Shown here piece after piece: positions 44,355 through 58,659 of a stretch of 64,000 nt of DNA. How positions within the stretch are numbered: position 1 is the stretch's first letter; each line of letters begins with the position of its first letter. The notes under the pieces were generated by a model, which did no database searches, was not told where the DNA came from, and saw only the letters and a program-made list of their open reading frames with translations. The DNA lies in NCBI GenBank assembly GCA_029204225.1, contig CM055109.1, positions 23,896,422-23,960,421 of the forward strand, in the 5' to 3' direction. The position numbers and the translations under genes were made by a program. This DNA comes from Diphasiastrum complanatum (lineage: Eukaryota; Streptophyta; Lycopodiopsida; Lycopodiales; Lycopodiaceae).

Positions 44355-45070
44355 TATTAGCTAATTACTCACCGAGCTACCTTAGTATTGTAAATGATGA
44401 TCCCCACACCCTGTGCAGTGGGTGAGTAAAGTGGAGCAATTGGCAAGTGATAGCGAAAAATCAGATCATTACTCGTCGGTCTGGTATATGGTAGATCAGA
44501 CACCATACTTGCTACTATGCTGATGGTGAGTAACGATACTAAGTAGAACACTAGAAATCTTTGTTGGCGAGTAATAGAAAAATGGCAAAAAATTCAAATC
44601 GACAAAAAATGGTGAAAAATATTGAAAAATAGTTTATTACTCGTTGAACCTCAGAATGCAAGACCTAAGGTTTCTGAGCATATTGTATTTATGACAAGTA
44701 ACGTTACTAATGAAAAAAATGGACTTGGCGAGTAATAGCATGTGGGCGAGTAATAGTCTAATTACTCGTCGAGTTGCCTGATGAGAGTTCTGGCCTAGCA
44801 GAGGGCTTTGTGCAGTGGGCGAGTAAAGTTCCTGCGAAAATCTTGAGATTTTGACGTCGTCGAGTAATAATCACAGTAGGCGAGTAATGGACATTACTCG
44901 TCGAGCTGACTGATGATGCATCTAGATTTGCTCTGCTCTCTGTGGTGAGTAATAAAAACAACATGAACTCGAAAAAATTCACTGGGGCAAGTAATAAACC
45001 TATCAAAAATAAGCAAAATGGCAAAGAAATACAAACAGAAAATCCATTTCTAAATCTGCTTAGCACCATC
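44355..45070 (-). other. Leader with dispersed GCGAGTAAT motifs
   Basis: Between primer-binding site and gag, about 16 copies of GYGAGTAA or its complement TTACTCGYC occur within 640 bp, about 11 in one orientation and 5 in the other. Some neighbour pairs form hairpins (GGCGAGTAATGGACATTACTCGTC near 44890). There is no long frame here. Confidence 0.75.
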
Positions 45071-45088
45071 TCCCCGGCAACGGCGCCA
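45071..45088 (-). promoter_or_regulatory. Athila/Tat-type primer-binding site
   Basis: The minus strand reads TGGCGCCGTTGCCGGGGA just after TTTTT at the LTR end, a well-known primer-binding site of Athila/Tat-lineage plant elements. Confidence 0.85.
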
Positions 45089-45094
45089 AAAAAG

Positions 45095-46281
<1,187 letters not shown>

Positions 46282-46985
46282 TTCCAGGTAGATTCAGTGT
46301 GTTTGCTGACTCGGCCATACTTTTGTTCTCGTCGTCGTTAAATGTCGCGGTGAGGCACTGGACTTTGTTTCTACTCATTGGCCAGTTGACTTCTCTGGTA
46401 TTGGCGCTCCCGGTGAATCTAGATTTTGGAGCTCCTTTATTTGTGATTTGTCAACGCTCTTCATTGCAGTTTGGTGGCTCAACTCCGCTACTTGATATCT
46501 TTTATGCTCTTTTGATAGCCGAGATCGGTTAGATGAATCTTCACAAGAATATTCTAACAGTCGACGTAGCTTTCCCATCGGGAAAGAAGAAGAAACGCCC
46601 TCGGTTGGAGAGAGCGGACTTCGACAAGGCCAAGAGCGATGGGTTATGTTTCTCCTGCATGGAGAAGGGGCACCTCTCCAAGGATTGCCTGCAGAAAAAG
46701 GAGGAGGGTGGTCGCTCCTTTAAGGCACCAGGTAATTCTTCAATTTCTTGCATTGATGTGTCCTTTAAGGATGAAATAGTTTGTAGTAATTGATATTTTA
46801 ATACCGTGGTTTATGGACCTCACGACCTCATTCACATGAATGGGCTCATAGGCAACTCGTGAATATTTATTTGACGACAGTTCTACTCATAATTTTATTA
46901 ATGCTAAATTGGTGCAGAAGCTACAATTGGCAACCACACCAAGTGACCACAAGTATGTGGTTAGGATGGCGGTGAGTGAGGAGTA
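46282..46985 (+). pseudogene. gypsy gag knuckle and protease fragment
   Basis: The frame 46533-46793 carries KKKKRPRLERADFDKAKSDG and the CCHC knuckle CFSCMEKGHLSKDC. Further on is the protease start DDSSTHNFINAKLVQKLQLA (about 46876-46935), followed by PSDHKYVVRMA. It is closely related to the decayed copy at 23.4-23.8 kb. Confidence 0.75.
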
Positions 46986-47039
46986 GCAGATTTGGGACCA
47001 GTGGTGAGTGGGGAGTAGCAGGTTTGTCGGAAGAATGCT

Positions 47040-47160
47040 TTGCTCTTTGAGATCCTGCCACCACGAATACACTCTCTCTCGTAAAAACATGATGGCAGTG
47101 GCGATCTTAGAGTTGTCTGGCAGATCATCCACCAACTCCCACGGAGATTGAGTGAATGGC
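47040..47160 (-). pseudogene. gypsy gag fragment
   Basis: The minus-strand reading DDLPDNSKIATAIMFLRERV, then YSWWQDLKE, matches the Gag pattern with a terminal WW before a charged helix. It lies inside a longer frame (47345-46887) whose remainder is not recognised. Confidence 0.5.
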
Positions 47161-47326
47161 AAAAGGGAAGCCCCACCACTGAATAGGCATAGCATAGTGG
47201 GTCCCATCAAGCACGGTCCCACCGACAACACGTCACCACATAGGATGGTGATGTGTGGCACAAAAACATGCCGATAATGCAAGACCTGTGTCCTACCCAT
47301 TGTGAGGCCATCACTGAAGGGCGTAC

Positions 47327-47579
47327 TGTTATGGCCCCGGCCCAACCTACATATGCTAAGTTAACTACATTGTAATTGCCCAAATAATTATTTGGACACA
47401 ATGTGCCATAGCACATGTTGTCATATCATGTAAGAGATTCTAAAGTGTCATCTTGCTTATCATATAAATGGGGTATGTGTCCACATTTTGACTTGCATAT
47501 GCAGGCTATTTTACCTTTGCCACCACTAGGGTCGACAAGAACTCAATCAATATTTTGAGTTACGACAACAATAACAACA
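47327..47579 (+). repeat. Possible short solo LTR
   Basis: A 253-bp block starting TGTTATGGCCCC and ending ACAATAACAACA, with a TATA-like CATATAAATGGGG near 47462. No target duplication or primer-binding site was found, so this is tentative. Confidence 0.35.
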
Positions 47580-49429
47580 TGTAATTGTCAGAACACATTA
47601 ACACTTATAGAAAGAAGCTTTATTTTTATAGTACCTTTGCAATTGCTATCACATCTACACAACCTACAACAATAACAATTTTGGAAATGTGACCATTAGT
47701 GATAGTCCAACATGTTCTCGAGGTATAAATGTTACTTTTGGTTATGAATTTGACTCAAATGAGGAAACAACATAAATAGATGTAAGAAGCAAAAGAGAAC
47801 ATGTCCAAATTGAACATGGCTCAAGTGGGACTCACCATTGACTTTGGAAATAATGTTAGAGTAGGAATTTTATGTACTTGAAAGCCTTGAAGGCCAATTA
47901 ATCTTTCAAGTCAAGGCTGACAAGTTGTTATATACATAAATTTTTAGGCATTTCTCAGAATCAATGGAAAAGCTAGTCAAAATTATAGTTGTAATGATGT
48001 TTTATAAGATTAGTAACAATAGAAGATGATTGTTTCATGACGTAATTCTAGTTGTTTGGAGATAAGTTTAAATAGGTGTCGTGTCAACTTGAGGTCATTT
48101 TTCTTAGAGACAATGTAGCTTGAGCTAAATACTTTCAAACCTATTCAAAAATTTCAGAATTTAAATTTAAATCAGCGTAAACTAAGATACAAGACTCAAA
48201 ATGGACCTATGGTTCCATTGACACCCTAGCTCAATTTGCCATTAATAAAGTTGCAAAACCTAAGTAACGAAAGTATCATGGTTGAAGATGACTATGAAAG
48301 AATTTATTTTGGCTTTGTTATAATAGGCTCAATGAAGGCCAATTCTTCAGGCATACATCTCTCTCTCTCTCCCCCCCCCCCAAAAAGCATGGGCGGCCAG
48401 GCAAAACAACCAATTTCTAATAATCTCAAAAGGGATATGAAGGGCAATATTTTTTCATGGCTCAACTTTCACACAGAATGCTCATCTTTTCGTAAAAATC
48501 TTACATGAAGTTGACATTCTAAAAAATGGCAACTTCTTTTAGTGCAGGAAATTTTGTATTTGTAGTTTTCATATGGAGAGGATTTGTGGATAGTGAAGTA
48601 GACAGAACTTTGTAAAACTTATATTACTAGGTTTATTCAGCTAAAAAAATTATTCATTAATGTATAATTTTAGCATATGATTTAGAAGGAGAAAATCTTA
48701 GAAACCAACAAGTTTAAGAAAATTATAGCTGACTGCACAAAACCATGCCATACAGAAATCATATATCAACCATGGTATAGGGACATTACTTTGGATAGAC
48801 ATAATCAATCATAACTAAGAGATTTCCAAAGTTTCTACAAGGTATTAGGACAGATCCGTGCCATTCTAAACCTTTCGTAGAAACTACGTATCTTACGCAT
48901 ATCCATGTTGTCTAAGACCGTTTTATTGGAGTCCCTACTGTAAGGTTGTTGACAAGAATTTCTTAAAGAATCATTTAGTCGATCAACTATATGGATGTAG
49001 TATCTTTTACTTTAGTCATTTTTTTTGAAAAAAATCGGAGAATAGTGTTGAAGGAAAGTAGATATAAAGACACGCTCATCCCTTTCTTGTTTGTGTTGTT
49101 GGAAATTAAGCCCATAGTTGTCTCCTTAATGAATGACTAATTTCTATTTCATGATTCTTACTGCACGTTTATTGATCATTGATCTAGGGTCAGGTGAAAC
49201 CAACTTTGGTTCTACGTCTGCTCATCTAATACCTGCAGGAATCACAAACTTAGACAACCAATTTATTTGAAGAACGTCTACAACGGGCTTCCGGTTGATC
49301 TCCAACAAAGGGTAACCAATCCTGTCATAATTTCAAGTTCAAATGTTAAGTTTAATAACTTGAAGTCATTGAAGACTTGGCCATCTTCAAGGACTTCCAC
49401 AAACTAGCATTTAGAACAAGTCTGTAGAT
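47580..49429. other. Intergenic DNA, nothing recognised
   Basis: AT-rich sequence with a short CTCTC/CCCCC run at 48359-48382 and no supportable genes. Confidence 0.5.
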
Positions 49430-50325
49430 TTGCATTACTTTTTCAACAGTCCAACAGGAAGGATTCGAAGTCAAAGGCCAAGAGCACAAAGTGTGCAAGC
49501 TGCACAAAGTAATCTATGGTCTGAAACAAGCCGCAAGAGCATGGTTCAATAGAATCAACTCTTATCTCATTCAATTGGGATTTGCAAACAATTCAGCTGA
49601 TTGTAATGTTTATACGAAGCATATAGGCACCAATTCAGTTCACATAGCTCTTTATGTAGATGATGCATTTATTTTGTCTAACGACACTTCTCTTCTGTAC
49701 ACTACTAAGAGTGATCTGTCAAAGGAATTTGACATGACTGATTTAGGAACTGTCCATTCTTTGCTAGGAATTCACATTACTAGAAATAGGCTTCAGATCT
49801 ATCTTAGCCACCAGGCATATCTAAAAGGCATTTTAGAAAAGTTTCATATGTCTGATTGCAAACCAATTGATACTCCAGTGGATCCAAGTATAGTATTGAC
49901 TAAACCTACTTGTGTTGATTCTGATAGTGAAGTACTTGACATAGTGAAGTACCCTCATCATTCACTAATAGGATCTTTAATGTATGCAATGCTGTGTACT
50001 AGACCAGATTTAGTAATACACTGTTAGCACGTTAAGTCAATTCATATCTAATCCTAGGATCTCTCATTGGAAAGAATTAAAAAGAGTGATGAGATATATT
50101 CAGGGAAGTTTAGATCAAATTTTATGTTATGATGAAAATGCTCTCGACCCACTCGTCCTACGAGGCTACTCTGACTCAGATTGGGGAGAAACAGTCTCAA
50201 CCATAAAATCTACCTCCGGGTTCTGTTTCTATCTGGTAGGGGGATCGATTTCGTGGAACTCAAGGAAGTAGAAATCAGTTGCGCTTTCTTCGACCGAGGC
50301 AGAGTACATCGCACCATTTATGAGC
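49430..50325 (+). pseudogene. copia E reverse transcriptase and RNase H start
   Basis: The frame 49491-50027 has KVIYGLKQAARAWFNRINSY, the catalytic HIALYVDDAFILSND, EFDMTDLGTVHSLLGIHITR and a palm end HSLIGSLMYAMLCTRPD. A frameshift near 50025 and a stop after SWNSRK interrupt the continuation (RGYSDSDWGE, ALSSTEAEYIA). RNase H is cut off near 50325, before its last catalytic segment. Confidence 0.85.
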
Positions 50326-51286
50326 ATCTTCCTAACTCTTTTTGAAAAATAACGTCCATGTAAAAGAATAGGCTCTTCTGCTATGTATGCTCTCGAATAC
50401 GTTCGAATCAAAAAAATTCATTTTTTGCGAAACGAAGACAATAAGCGACATTTTTGGAAGCGAAAGTCACAGTTTCAACTATACAAGCCACAAAGTGTTG
50501 CGGATCTAGGCGCTTTCAACGATGTAGTTTGCTGATTAATGTGAATATGGCCTACCCTGAACTTTTCAGTCTTTATGTGGATTGGGAGCGAAACCTTGCA
50601 AGAGATTCGACATAATTTGCAAGACAGAAGGAAGTCAATACATTATAAGCAATTCTGTATATATTCATTTTGGCAGTTTGGAACTTTTGCGGCAAAGACA
50701 TTGTTTTTTGTTCAGAATCTTTATTTTAAAAGCTCTTTCATAAGATTTTCAGCTCGTTATTGTAAAGAAATCACATTACGTAGTGATTCAGATGTAGATA
50801 GAAAGTTAACTCGGGAGCTGCTCGATGGAACCTTGCTCCCTATTAAGCTTCAAGAATTCGGCAACCTACCAGTTGTCCGTTATATGAAATCAAAGGAAGA
50901 CTTGATGTTGATTGAGGCTCAACAAAATTTGAAGTTCGCCCAAAAACTACATGAAGAATTGAATCCTTCGTAAATATTCATTCTTGCCTATGTCGTGGTG
51001 ATGTTTCTATGTGATGCTGAATCCAGATCTTTGAAGTTTGAAGATGTTTTGTAGTTTAATTCCAGTTCTTATCAACAATTCAAATATCAAATCAAATCAA
51101 CCTATTAAATTAAAGAAAAAAACAAGACACATATTCTCTAAGACGAAGAAATATCTAAAGAAAGACACATATGAAAAAATATCTTTTCGCCTTAACGAAA
51201 ATCTGAAGAACAGAATGTTTCACGAATGATCCTCGAAATGAAGATGATATGTTCACGAGGACGTTTCACATTTGAGGAAGGGGATA
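50326..51286 (+). other. Unexplained region between RNase H and 3' LTR
   Basis: About 960 bp between the copia E RNase H and its LTR hold no RNase H end. There are open stretches of unknown identity, including 50575-50973 (readings ELLDGTLLPIKLQEFGNLPV and SKEDLMLIEAQQNLKFAQKL) and a Lys-rich frame at 51038-51229. A purine tract (GAGGAAGGGGA) sits right before the LTR. It may be a captured gene or an extra ORF. Confidence 0.45.
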
Positions 51287-52140
51287 TGTGATGCCATGAA
51301 AATGTTAAATATTAAATATCAACCCAAATATGGCATGATATACTCAAAAATGAAGTTATGAACTGGATAAATATAAATCATGAAGAGGGCTAATCATTTT
51401 TCGGGAATATATCTCCTAAGTACTTGCCTTGTATTTAAGGACAAGACCGTTAAAAGGAAAGACATTGTCTTAGATAGCCTTTACTAGGCCGTCCACACGA
51501 AATGACTAGATATGAATTGCCATGTTAAACTAGAGTAATTTTAACTCTTAGTTAAATATACCTCTTATGGTATAATTGAACGTATACTCAACCTAATTGA
51601 TTAACTAGACCTTTTCGCGGGAGCGACGCACCTGTTGTTTTAGAGGTGTGTTTGTTCGCCCCATAGAACATATATTGATCTCACACTTTAGTCTTGACCA
51701 TCGAGAGAGAAGAGTTTATGCATATGTAAGAGGTTGAAGAAGTGAATAGAGTGCTGAGAGTTATTCTCCCTTATCTCTATTCTTCGCACTGTTTAGTGTG
51801 AGTGATTCTGAGTCTACTAGCAATCTCTAACGCATTACATGAATTACTCTATGATCAGACAGACTCTCTAGTGCATTACAGTCGTTTGTTGTGTATCCGT
51901 AAAACATGCTCTAAGGAACTGTCTTAAAATCATCTTATTCGTCTATCGCGAATACTTTCTTTTCGGCACTCGAATAACGACTACATTTGGTACAGTCTAG
52001 CATGATCATTGAATAAAGCTGTATGTATACATATGAGATGACAGTCCCTGTTTGAAGAATTGAGTCTTTGATCTGTGTTCCTGATTGTAATTGACATAAG
52101 TTTCTAACGTGCTCTAAAACTATTCGTGTTCTTTAACCAA
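51287..52140 (+). repeat. 3' LTR of copia E (right end uncertain)
   Basis: It starts TGTGATGCCATG after a polypurine tract and has a TATA-like CTTGTATTTAAGG near 51425. The right end is only guessed at about 52140. Confidence 0.5.
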
Positions 52141-52801
52141 AAACCTTGGACTTAAGTTGTTGAGGACTTCTGTCTAGAAATGAACAGTTTGCAAAATAAA
52201 TTATTATAAATAGAAGAATTTGGAAACTCGGCGAAGGTCCTGACAAAGAATCAAGAGTAATAGTGGTATTTTTACAAAAAAGAGACTTTTTTGACAAAAA
52301 TATAACAATATGACAACTGATCCTCTGAGAAACCTTCTGTTTCTGATATTATTCTTCGCCGACCTGACAATAGATGGATCTGAATCACACCTATGCACAG
52401 TGAATCGGACGAAGGTTCTTTTTCTGTATTTTTCGAGTTTTGATGATTTTTTGGTATTTTTTGGTGGTTTTTTTTATGTTCCTGAAAATCGGCAGGAAAG
52501 GATTGTTCGCCCTTCAAACTAAAGGTTCTGTGATCAAAACCAAAGGTGCTTGCAACTCGGCAAACGTTTCCTAAAAGAGGACAAAAAGTTATAAGCTTTG
52601 ATGACGATTTTTGTCTCTTTTTGACCAAAATCTGACAGATTTGACCGATTTTTGTTGTTGTTGTTTTTTTTTGTTTTTTGTTTTTTGTTTTTTGTTTTTT
52701 GTTTTTTTTTTTTTTTTTTTTTTTTTCTGATTTCTCAAATCCAAATGGATCTTAAGATTGGTGATCTGAATAGCTTTCTCTGTTCTACAATCAAATTAGA
52801 T

Positions 52802-52945
52802 TTCAAACAAGAAAATCCACTCAAATCAAGCGAAATCACTCCCAAACTAACCCTAAATGCATATTTAACACTATTCAAACAAGGAAATCCACTCAAATCA
52901 GGCAAAATCACTCCCAAACTAACCCTAAATGCAAATTTAACACTA
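52802..52945. repeat. 72-bp tandem repeat, two copies
   Basis: Two units starting TTCAAACAAGGAAATCCACT (or AAGAAAATCC) and ending CAAATTTAACACTA, about 94 percent alike. Confidence 0.88.
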
Positions 52946-53020
52946 TTCATGCCACGACAAGATGCCTAATGCAAGCTAACCATCCAACAAACATGCTACA
53001 AATAGAAAAATTAGCGTAGC

Positions 53021-53038
53021 TCCCTGGCAACGGTGCCA
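53021..53038 (-). promoter_or_regulatory. Athila/Tat-type primer-binding site
   Basis: The minus strand reads TGGCACCGTTGCCAGGGA, two changes from the site at 45071-45088 and in the same place relative to an LTR edge. Confidence 0.78.
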
Positions 53039-53599
53039 AAATTGTAGTGGGTTTCTTTCCTTGCCTATCCTCAACCCAAGATATGATCAATCTAGCATCA
53101 AGGAGATGAAGTTAGTTGTCACGTGTAGGTTCATTCCCATGAGAGCGATAGCATATTTCAGATTTCAGCATGAATGGAAGATTCACATCTACTCTAACAT
53201 CCATTTACCCACAATGAAGATAACTTACACTTTCTCTCTCTCCCTTCCTCTCTCATAAAAAGTATAAAAACATGCAATCCCAATAACAATCAGATCCAAC
53301 AATTAGCAAACACAATAAAAGCATGAGAGATGGAGGAATTATCGTTATTTTGCTTGGTGACTTTAGAGTTTTTCTTCAAAAAAAGGACAGGAAAACTCCT
53401 ATTAACAATTTTCCTTAGGGAAAAAATGGTTCACATTTGGTTTTGTTTTTACTTATTGTATTTTTTGAATACTATGCAGGTTAGAGTTTTTCATTTCAAA
53501 AGAAAAAAAATTACTATTGGGGTCCAAGTTTGAATATCTTTGGTAATTATCATGCATACATTACATGCATTCGGCTAATGAAGCCACGTGCTCTATGCT

Positions 53600-54359
53600 A
53601 TCTCTGAGCGGCTAAAATGAAATTTTGAATTAAGCGCAATGCTGATAAGCAGCAGTGCAATAGCAATCTCTAAAACAACTCTAAGAAGTGAGCTAAAATA
53701 CTCAAGAGTGTTCAAGCTCGTAGGCTTGAGAGAGAGAGAGCTAACTATTCAAATGCTTCTGATAATCTTCAACCTATGATGATTATTAAACTGTATGAAT
53801 ATGAACAGCTATTTATACTAAGAAATTAAGTCGTCAAATGTGATTGCCAGTTGGCTGGTGATCTGCTGGCATCCATCCGGTCCTTGTCATTGATTGCTGA
53901 TAAGCGGTGAAATTGGTCGTAAACGTTTTGTCTGCATAAATGAACCAAAACTGTAGCTCTACAGAAATGAACTAAAACATTGTCGAGGTTTTCGCAAAAA
54001 TGCGAAAAAGGATAAGGTGCCCTTAAATCTCAGTTAGGATTGCCCCACACTTTGCTAGAGTCATTTCCTTAACATTTGAGGCTCTTTGAAAAAAGCAAAA
54101 AATGCGACATTGTGATTTTACACGAGATTTCTATCAGGCGAAAAATGCGAAAAAGGAGCCACTACATTTTTTCAACGGGATTCCTGACAGGCGAAAAAGG
54201 AGACATTGTCGTAAACTCCGTGTAATTTTGCAGACTGTGTAAAAACACTTGTAATTCTGCAGATTGTATAAACACACGAAAAAATCTGCAGAACTGGATA
54301 AACAATGGATGAAGATTAAAACTGATTAGTCAATTGGTAGAAAGGAGAATAATCCAACA
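53600..54359 (-). repeat. 3' LTR of copia F (far end uncertain)
   Basis: The minus-strand LTR starts TGTTGGATTATTCTCC next to the purine tract GGATTCAGATTAAGGAGGAG. A TATA-like AGTATAAATAGC lies near 53813-53824. The LTR body contains several GCGAAAAATGCGAAAAAGG-type units (about 53992-54205). The other end was not found. Confidence 0.65.
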
Positions 54360-55380
54360 CTCCTCCTTAATCTGAATCCTTGAATGCCTTGAACTTCAAA
54401 CTTAGTTCTACACAGAATCTTTTGTGTGACTCCAAACTTAATGCTTTAGTAAAAACATATGCTGTCATATCTTGCGTTCTACAACACTACAATCTGACCT
54501 GTTCGTTGAGAACTTTGCCTCTGATAGAATGATACTTTAGTTCAATGTGCTTACTCTTGGAATGAAATCTAGGGTTGGCTAATAAAGCGATGGTACTTTG
54601 ATTATCACAAAATAATATCGTCGGAACATATTGATTCAGACCGATATCTGAGAGTAAGTTTCTCCTCCCTTTGTAACTTGAGAGGCTGCGATATACTCTG
54701 ATTCAGTGGAAGATAGAGCTATCGAAGATTGCTTGCGACTATTCCAGGATATCAGACCATTGTTGAGGAAAAACATAAATCCGGAAGTGGATTTACGAGT
54801 GTCTACATCTCCTGCCCAACTCACATCTGTTACCACTGAGTAAGACTATTCCATAACAAATGCAAAAGTCCACAATAGCTCGAAGATATCTCATGACTCT
54901 GATAAGAGCCTTCCAATGTGTTCTACCACAATTAGTCATAAACTGACTGAGAGAGTTGACTGCAAAAGCTATGTCTGACCTGGTACAGATCATGGCGTAT
55001 ATAAGAGATCCTATAATAGAATGGTGAGGATACTCATGCATCTGCTGCTTCTCATGAATTGTTTGGGGACACTGGTCCTTTGACAATTTGAGTCCTAGTT
55101 CCATTGGTGAGAGAGCTAACTTGCAATTCATCAGATTATATCTGACTAATATGTTGTAGATGTACCTCTGTTGTGTAATGTAGACCAACTTCTGTTTTAT
55201 GTCTCTGTGGATCTGTATACCAAGGTAGAAATGAGCTTTGCCCAGATCAATCATGTCAAATTCGGAAGATAGCATTGTCTTGGCTTCTTTTATCAGATCG
55301 ATATTGTTGCTAAACAACAATGCATCATCCACGTACAAAGTGATAATGAAAAAAGAGTGCTGCATTGCTTTGAAGTGAAC
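54360..55380 (-). pseudogene. copia F reverse transcriptase and RNase H
   Basis: Minus-strand frames give the RT with FIITLYVDDALLFSNNIDLI, DLGKAHFYLGIQIHRD and HHSIIGSLIYAMICTRSD. After a frameshift near 54830 comes RNase H with MVTDVSWAGDVDTRKSTSGF and ALSSTESEYIAASQV. The RT before the YVDD motif is missing. Confidence 0.82.
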
Positions 55381-55880
55381 GCTTGAATCTAATATATTAG
55401 TTCAAAATACATTCAATAAACACATTTTGAAAGTGTGGGAAAGTTGGTAGTCGAGTTTGAGAGAGATTCAGATTTGAACTTTTGGTATTGAATCTAGACC
55501 CAAAAATAGTAAGGTTTACATTTTGGAGGGAAAGCCAAGTGGCCAAACAGGGTTTGGACCTGTTATAAAAGGATGTAACTCATGGAGAGACACATCTTCT
55601 CTATTCTCTCTCTTATTTAATCATTATACATGGTTCTCTTTGGGTTCTTCTACTCATTGGTGCACTCTCATGATGTTATCTTGCAATTCTGTGTAGAATG
55701 GTCATTTATTGTTTCACACGTGTGAAATAGGTACTGTAATTCTACAGACATAAACTATATTTTATGTTTTGGTTCATGTTTGCTCAATATCTTTTAGAGT
55801 TTGCATCTCATTTTGTACGTAGATGCTGATTTTTCTACATTGGCAGGATTGTCGGTTTGCTCTTTTTGTAACCAAAGATC
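55381..55880. other. LTR-like sequence between copia F and G
   Basis: It contains a TATA-like TTATAAAAGGATG at 55565-55577 followed by CT-rich sequence, suggesting part of a plus-strand LTR. Boundaries are not resolved. Confidence 0.4.
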
Positions 55881-56546
55881 AAGGACATGGATTGGAAATC
55901 CTCCACAATTTACATCACTCAACATATGTGCATTTATAATATGCTAATCAAATATAACCTGATGAATTGCAAATTAGCTCACTCGCCAATGGACCCAAGG
56001 CTCAAATTGTTGAAGGACCAGTGTCCTCAGACCAAAGAAGAGAAGGAGCAGATGCGTGAGTACCCATATCATTTGATAATAGATTCTCTTATGTACACGA
56101 TGATCTGTACCATACTAGACATAGCTTTTGCAGTTCCTTAAGTCAGTATATGGCTAATCCTAGTATTACACATTAGAAAGCTCTTATAAGAGTTATGAGA
56201 TACATTCAAGCTACTTTGCACCAATGTATCTGTTATGGAGCAGTCGACAATGACAAACTCAACATACTCAGTGGTTATTCGGACGCAAGTTGGGTAGGAG
56301 ATGCAAACACTCGTAGATCCACATCAAGATTTACATTCTTCCTCAACGGTGGTCCAATCTCTTGGAATAGTCGCAAGTGAACCTCAATAGCTCTATTTCC
56401 TACAAAATCAAAGTATATTGTTGCCTCTCAAGTGAAAAAGGAAGCATTGTGGCTAAGAAACTTACTATTGGATTTGAAGAATAAGCACATTGAAATCAAG
56501 TATCATTATATCAGAAGCAAACTTCTCAACAAAGAGGTTGCCAGTC
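55881..56546 (+). pseudogene. copia G reverse transcriptase end and RNase H
   Basis: It reads TIYITQHMCIYNMLIKYNLM, YHLIIDSLMYTMICT, GYSDASWVGDANTRRSTSRF and HIEIKYHYIRSKLLNKEV. It is a close relative of copia F but points the opposite way. Stops follow IAFAVP and SWNSRK. Confidence 0.78.
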
Positions 56547-56955
56547 CAAGTGTTGTTCTTGATCAGCGAGTTGTATTCTTTATCCATAGCTTCCTCTCAG
56601 AGATTCAAAGTAGCTTGTGTGAGTGCTTCTTCGACTGTGGCTCTTGCGAAAGATAGTGAGCATACTCATCAGTGTACCTTGTAGGCTGGGTTCGAACTCT
56701 CGATGATCTTTTGAGAGGTGCTACTAGCTACAAAATTTGATTTTGTTACTCCGAGCTGCAGCTTATTGTTCTTTTTATGTATAGACTTGGTGCTCGAAGG
56801 TATCGAAATTGTATTTCGATATTCATTGGTGTTCGGGACATGAATGACTTGAAAAATTGGTTCTTGCCCTTCAAGTCGATAAACTGATATTCGACAAATA
56901 TAGCATCCCTGCTAGTAAAAACTTTAGAGGTTACATGATTATACAGTCTATACAT
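56547..56955 (-). pseudogene. copia H integrase end and RT start
   Basis: The minus-strand frame starts MYRLYNHVTSKVFTSRDAIF, a copia integrase tail. In another frame [19 protein letters not shown], the usual RT start, follows. It meets copia G at a sharp junction near 56547. Confidence 0.68.
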
Positions 56956-57807
<852 letters not shown>

Positions 57808-57844
57808 AAATTTTAACTCCACTTCAACCATTCGATCCAGTTGC

Positions 57845-58659
57845 CACTATATTTATTACCAATTATCTCTTTCAGGTATCCACGACAGAGTCCTAGACCT
57901 GGTTATTTACTCAGGAACCTACTACAGTTGAAGAACCTGCATAAATACACGCAAGTTCAAGACAGGATTTGTGACACTATTGCAAGTCAACCGAATAAGT
58001 CAAAGAGTCATCTTACACCTTCGACTATTGACAATCCTTCGATAGTCGACAACTGGACAATTCATCGACAATCAAACTATCGACTGTTCATTATTTGGAA
58101 GACTTTCGAACCTAACGACAAAACTAACTTCTCGAACTATCGTTACTGCTATAGGGCCTTCATGCTTGCTTTACTGAATGATCAACCCAAAGGCTGACTT
58201 GTAATAGATTAACTACATCGTGTACATAAATAGCTAGCACTATCGTTCAATTTCTAAATTGTTCTTCTAGGCTTGTATACTGATAAGTAGATTCCTTTAC
58301 TGCAATCTTATGTACATTTGTGCATCTTTAATATACTCGGTGTATAATGTGTGAATGATTATTATTTCTACTTTTTTTTATTGTGAAACGAATGTTCGTT
58401 ATTCTCCTGTGTGTCTTGTCGATTGAGTCGAAGAGCATAATGATGACTGTTCTTGACGCCTTTGACTTCTATGTCTATGATTGTCTAAGACACCTACTAG
58501 CTCATCGATTAATCGATTGGTTCTGTTGTGACAAATTATCTAAACATGGTGCTCTCTTAATTCACTAAGTCTTTTGCAGTGCTATCGAACGCGATAGTCC
58601 GACAATGTCTCTCGACACTTTGAGTTGTTGCAATATTTCACATCTCATTTTCCCAACGT
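57845..58659 (+). repeat. LTR of copia I (left end uncertain)
   Basis: This non-coding block ends at 58659 against a primer-binding site. It has TCGATAGTCGACAACTGG-type words like the copia C LTR and a TATA-like ACATAAATAGC near 58223. Its last bases are AACG rather than the usual CA, and no matching LTR was found. Confidence 0.55.

Larger units (their letters stand above)
52200..53042 (-). mobile_element. Leader of a second Athila/Tat-type element
   Basis: On the minus strand an LTR edge (TTGTAGT..., starting 53043) and primer-binding site precede an 800-bp non-coding leader with a 72-bp tandem repeat and T-rich runs at 52652-52728. The interior beyond is lost at the copia E LTR. Confidence 0.6.

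Noticed and set aside
44355-45000. CRISPR-like array
   Set aside because: The repeated words are 8-9 bases, unevenly spaced and in both orientations, in a plant retroelement leader.
47327-47579. Confident solo LTR
   Set aside because: The ends look right but the flanking five bases differ, so it is kept only as a low-confidence feature.
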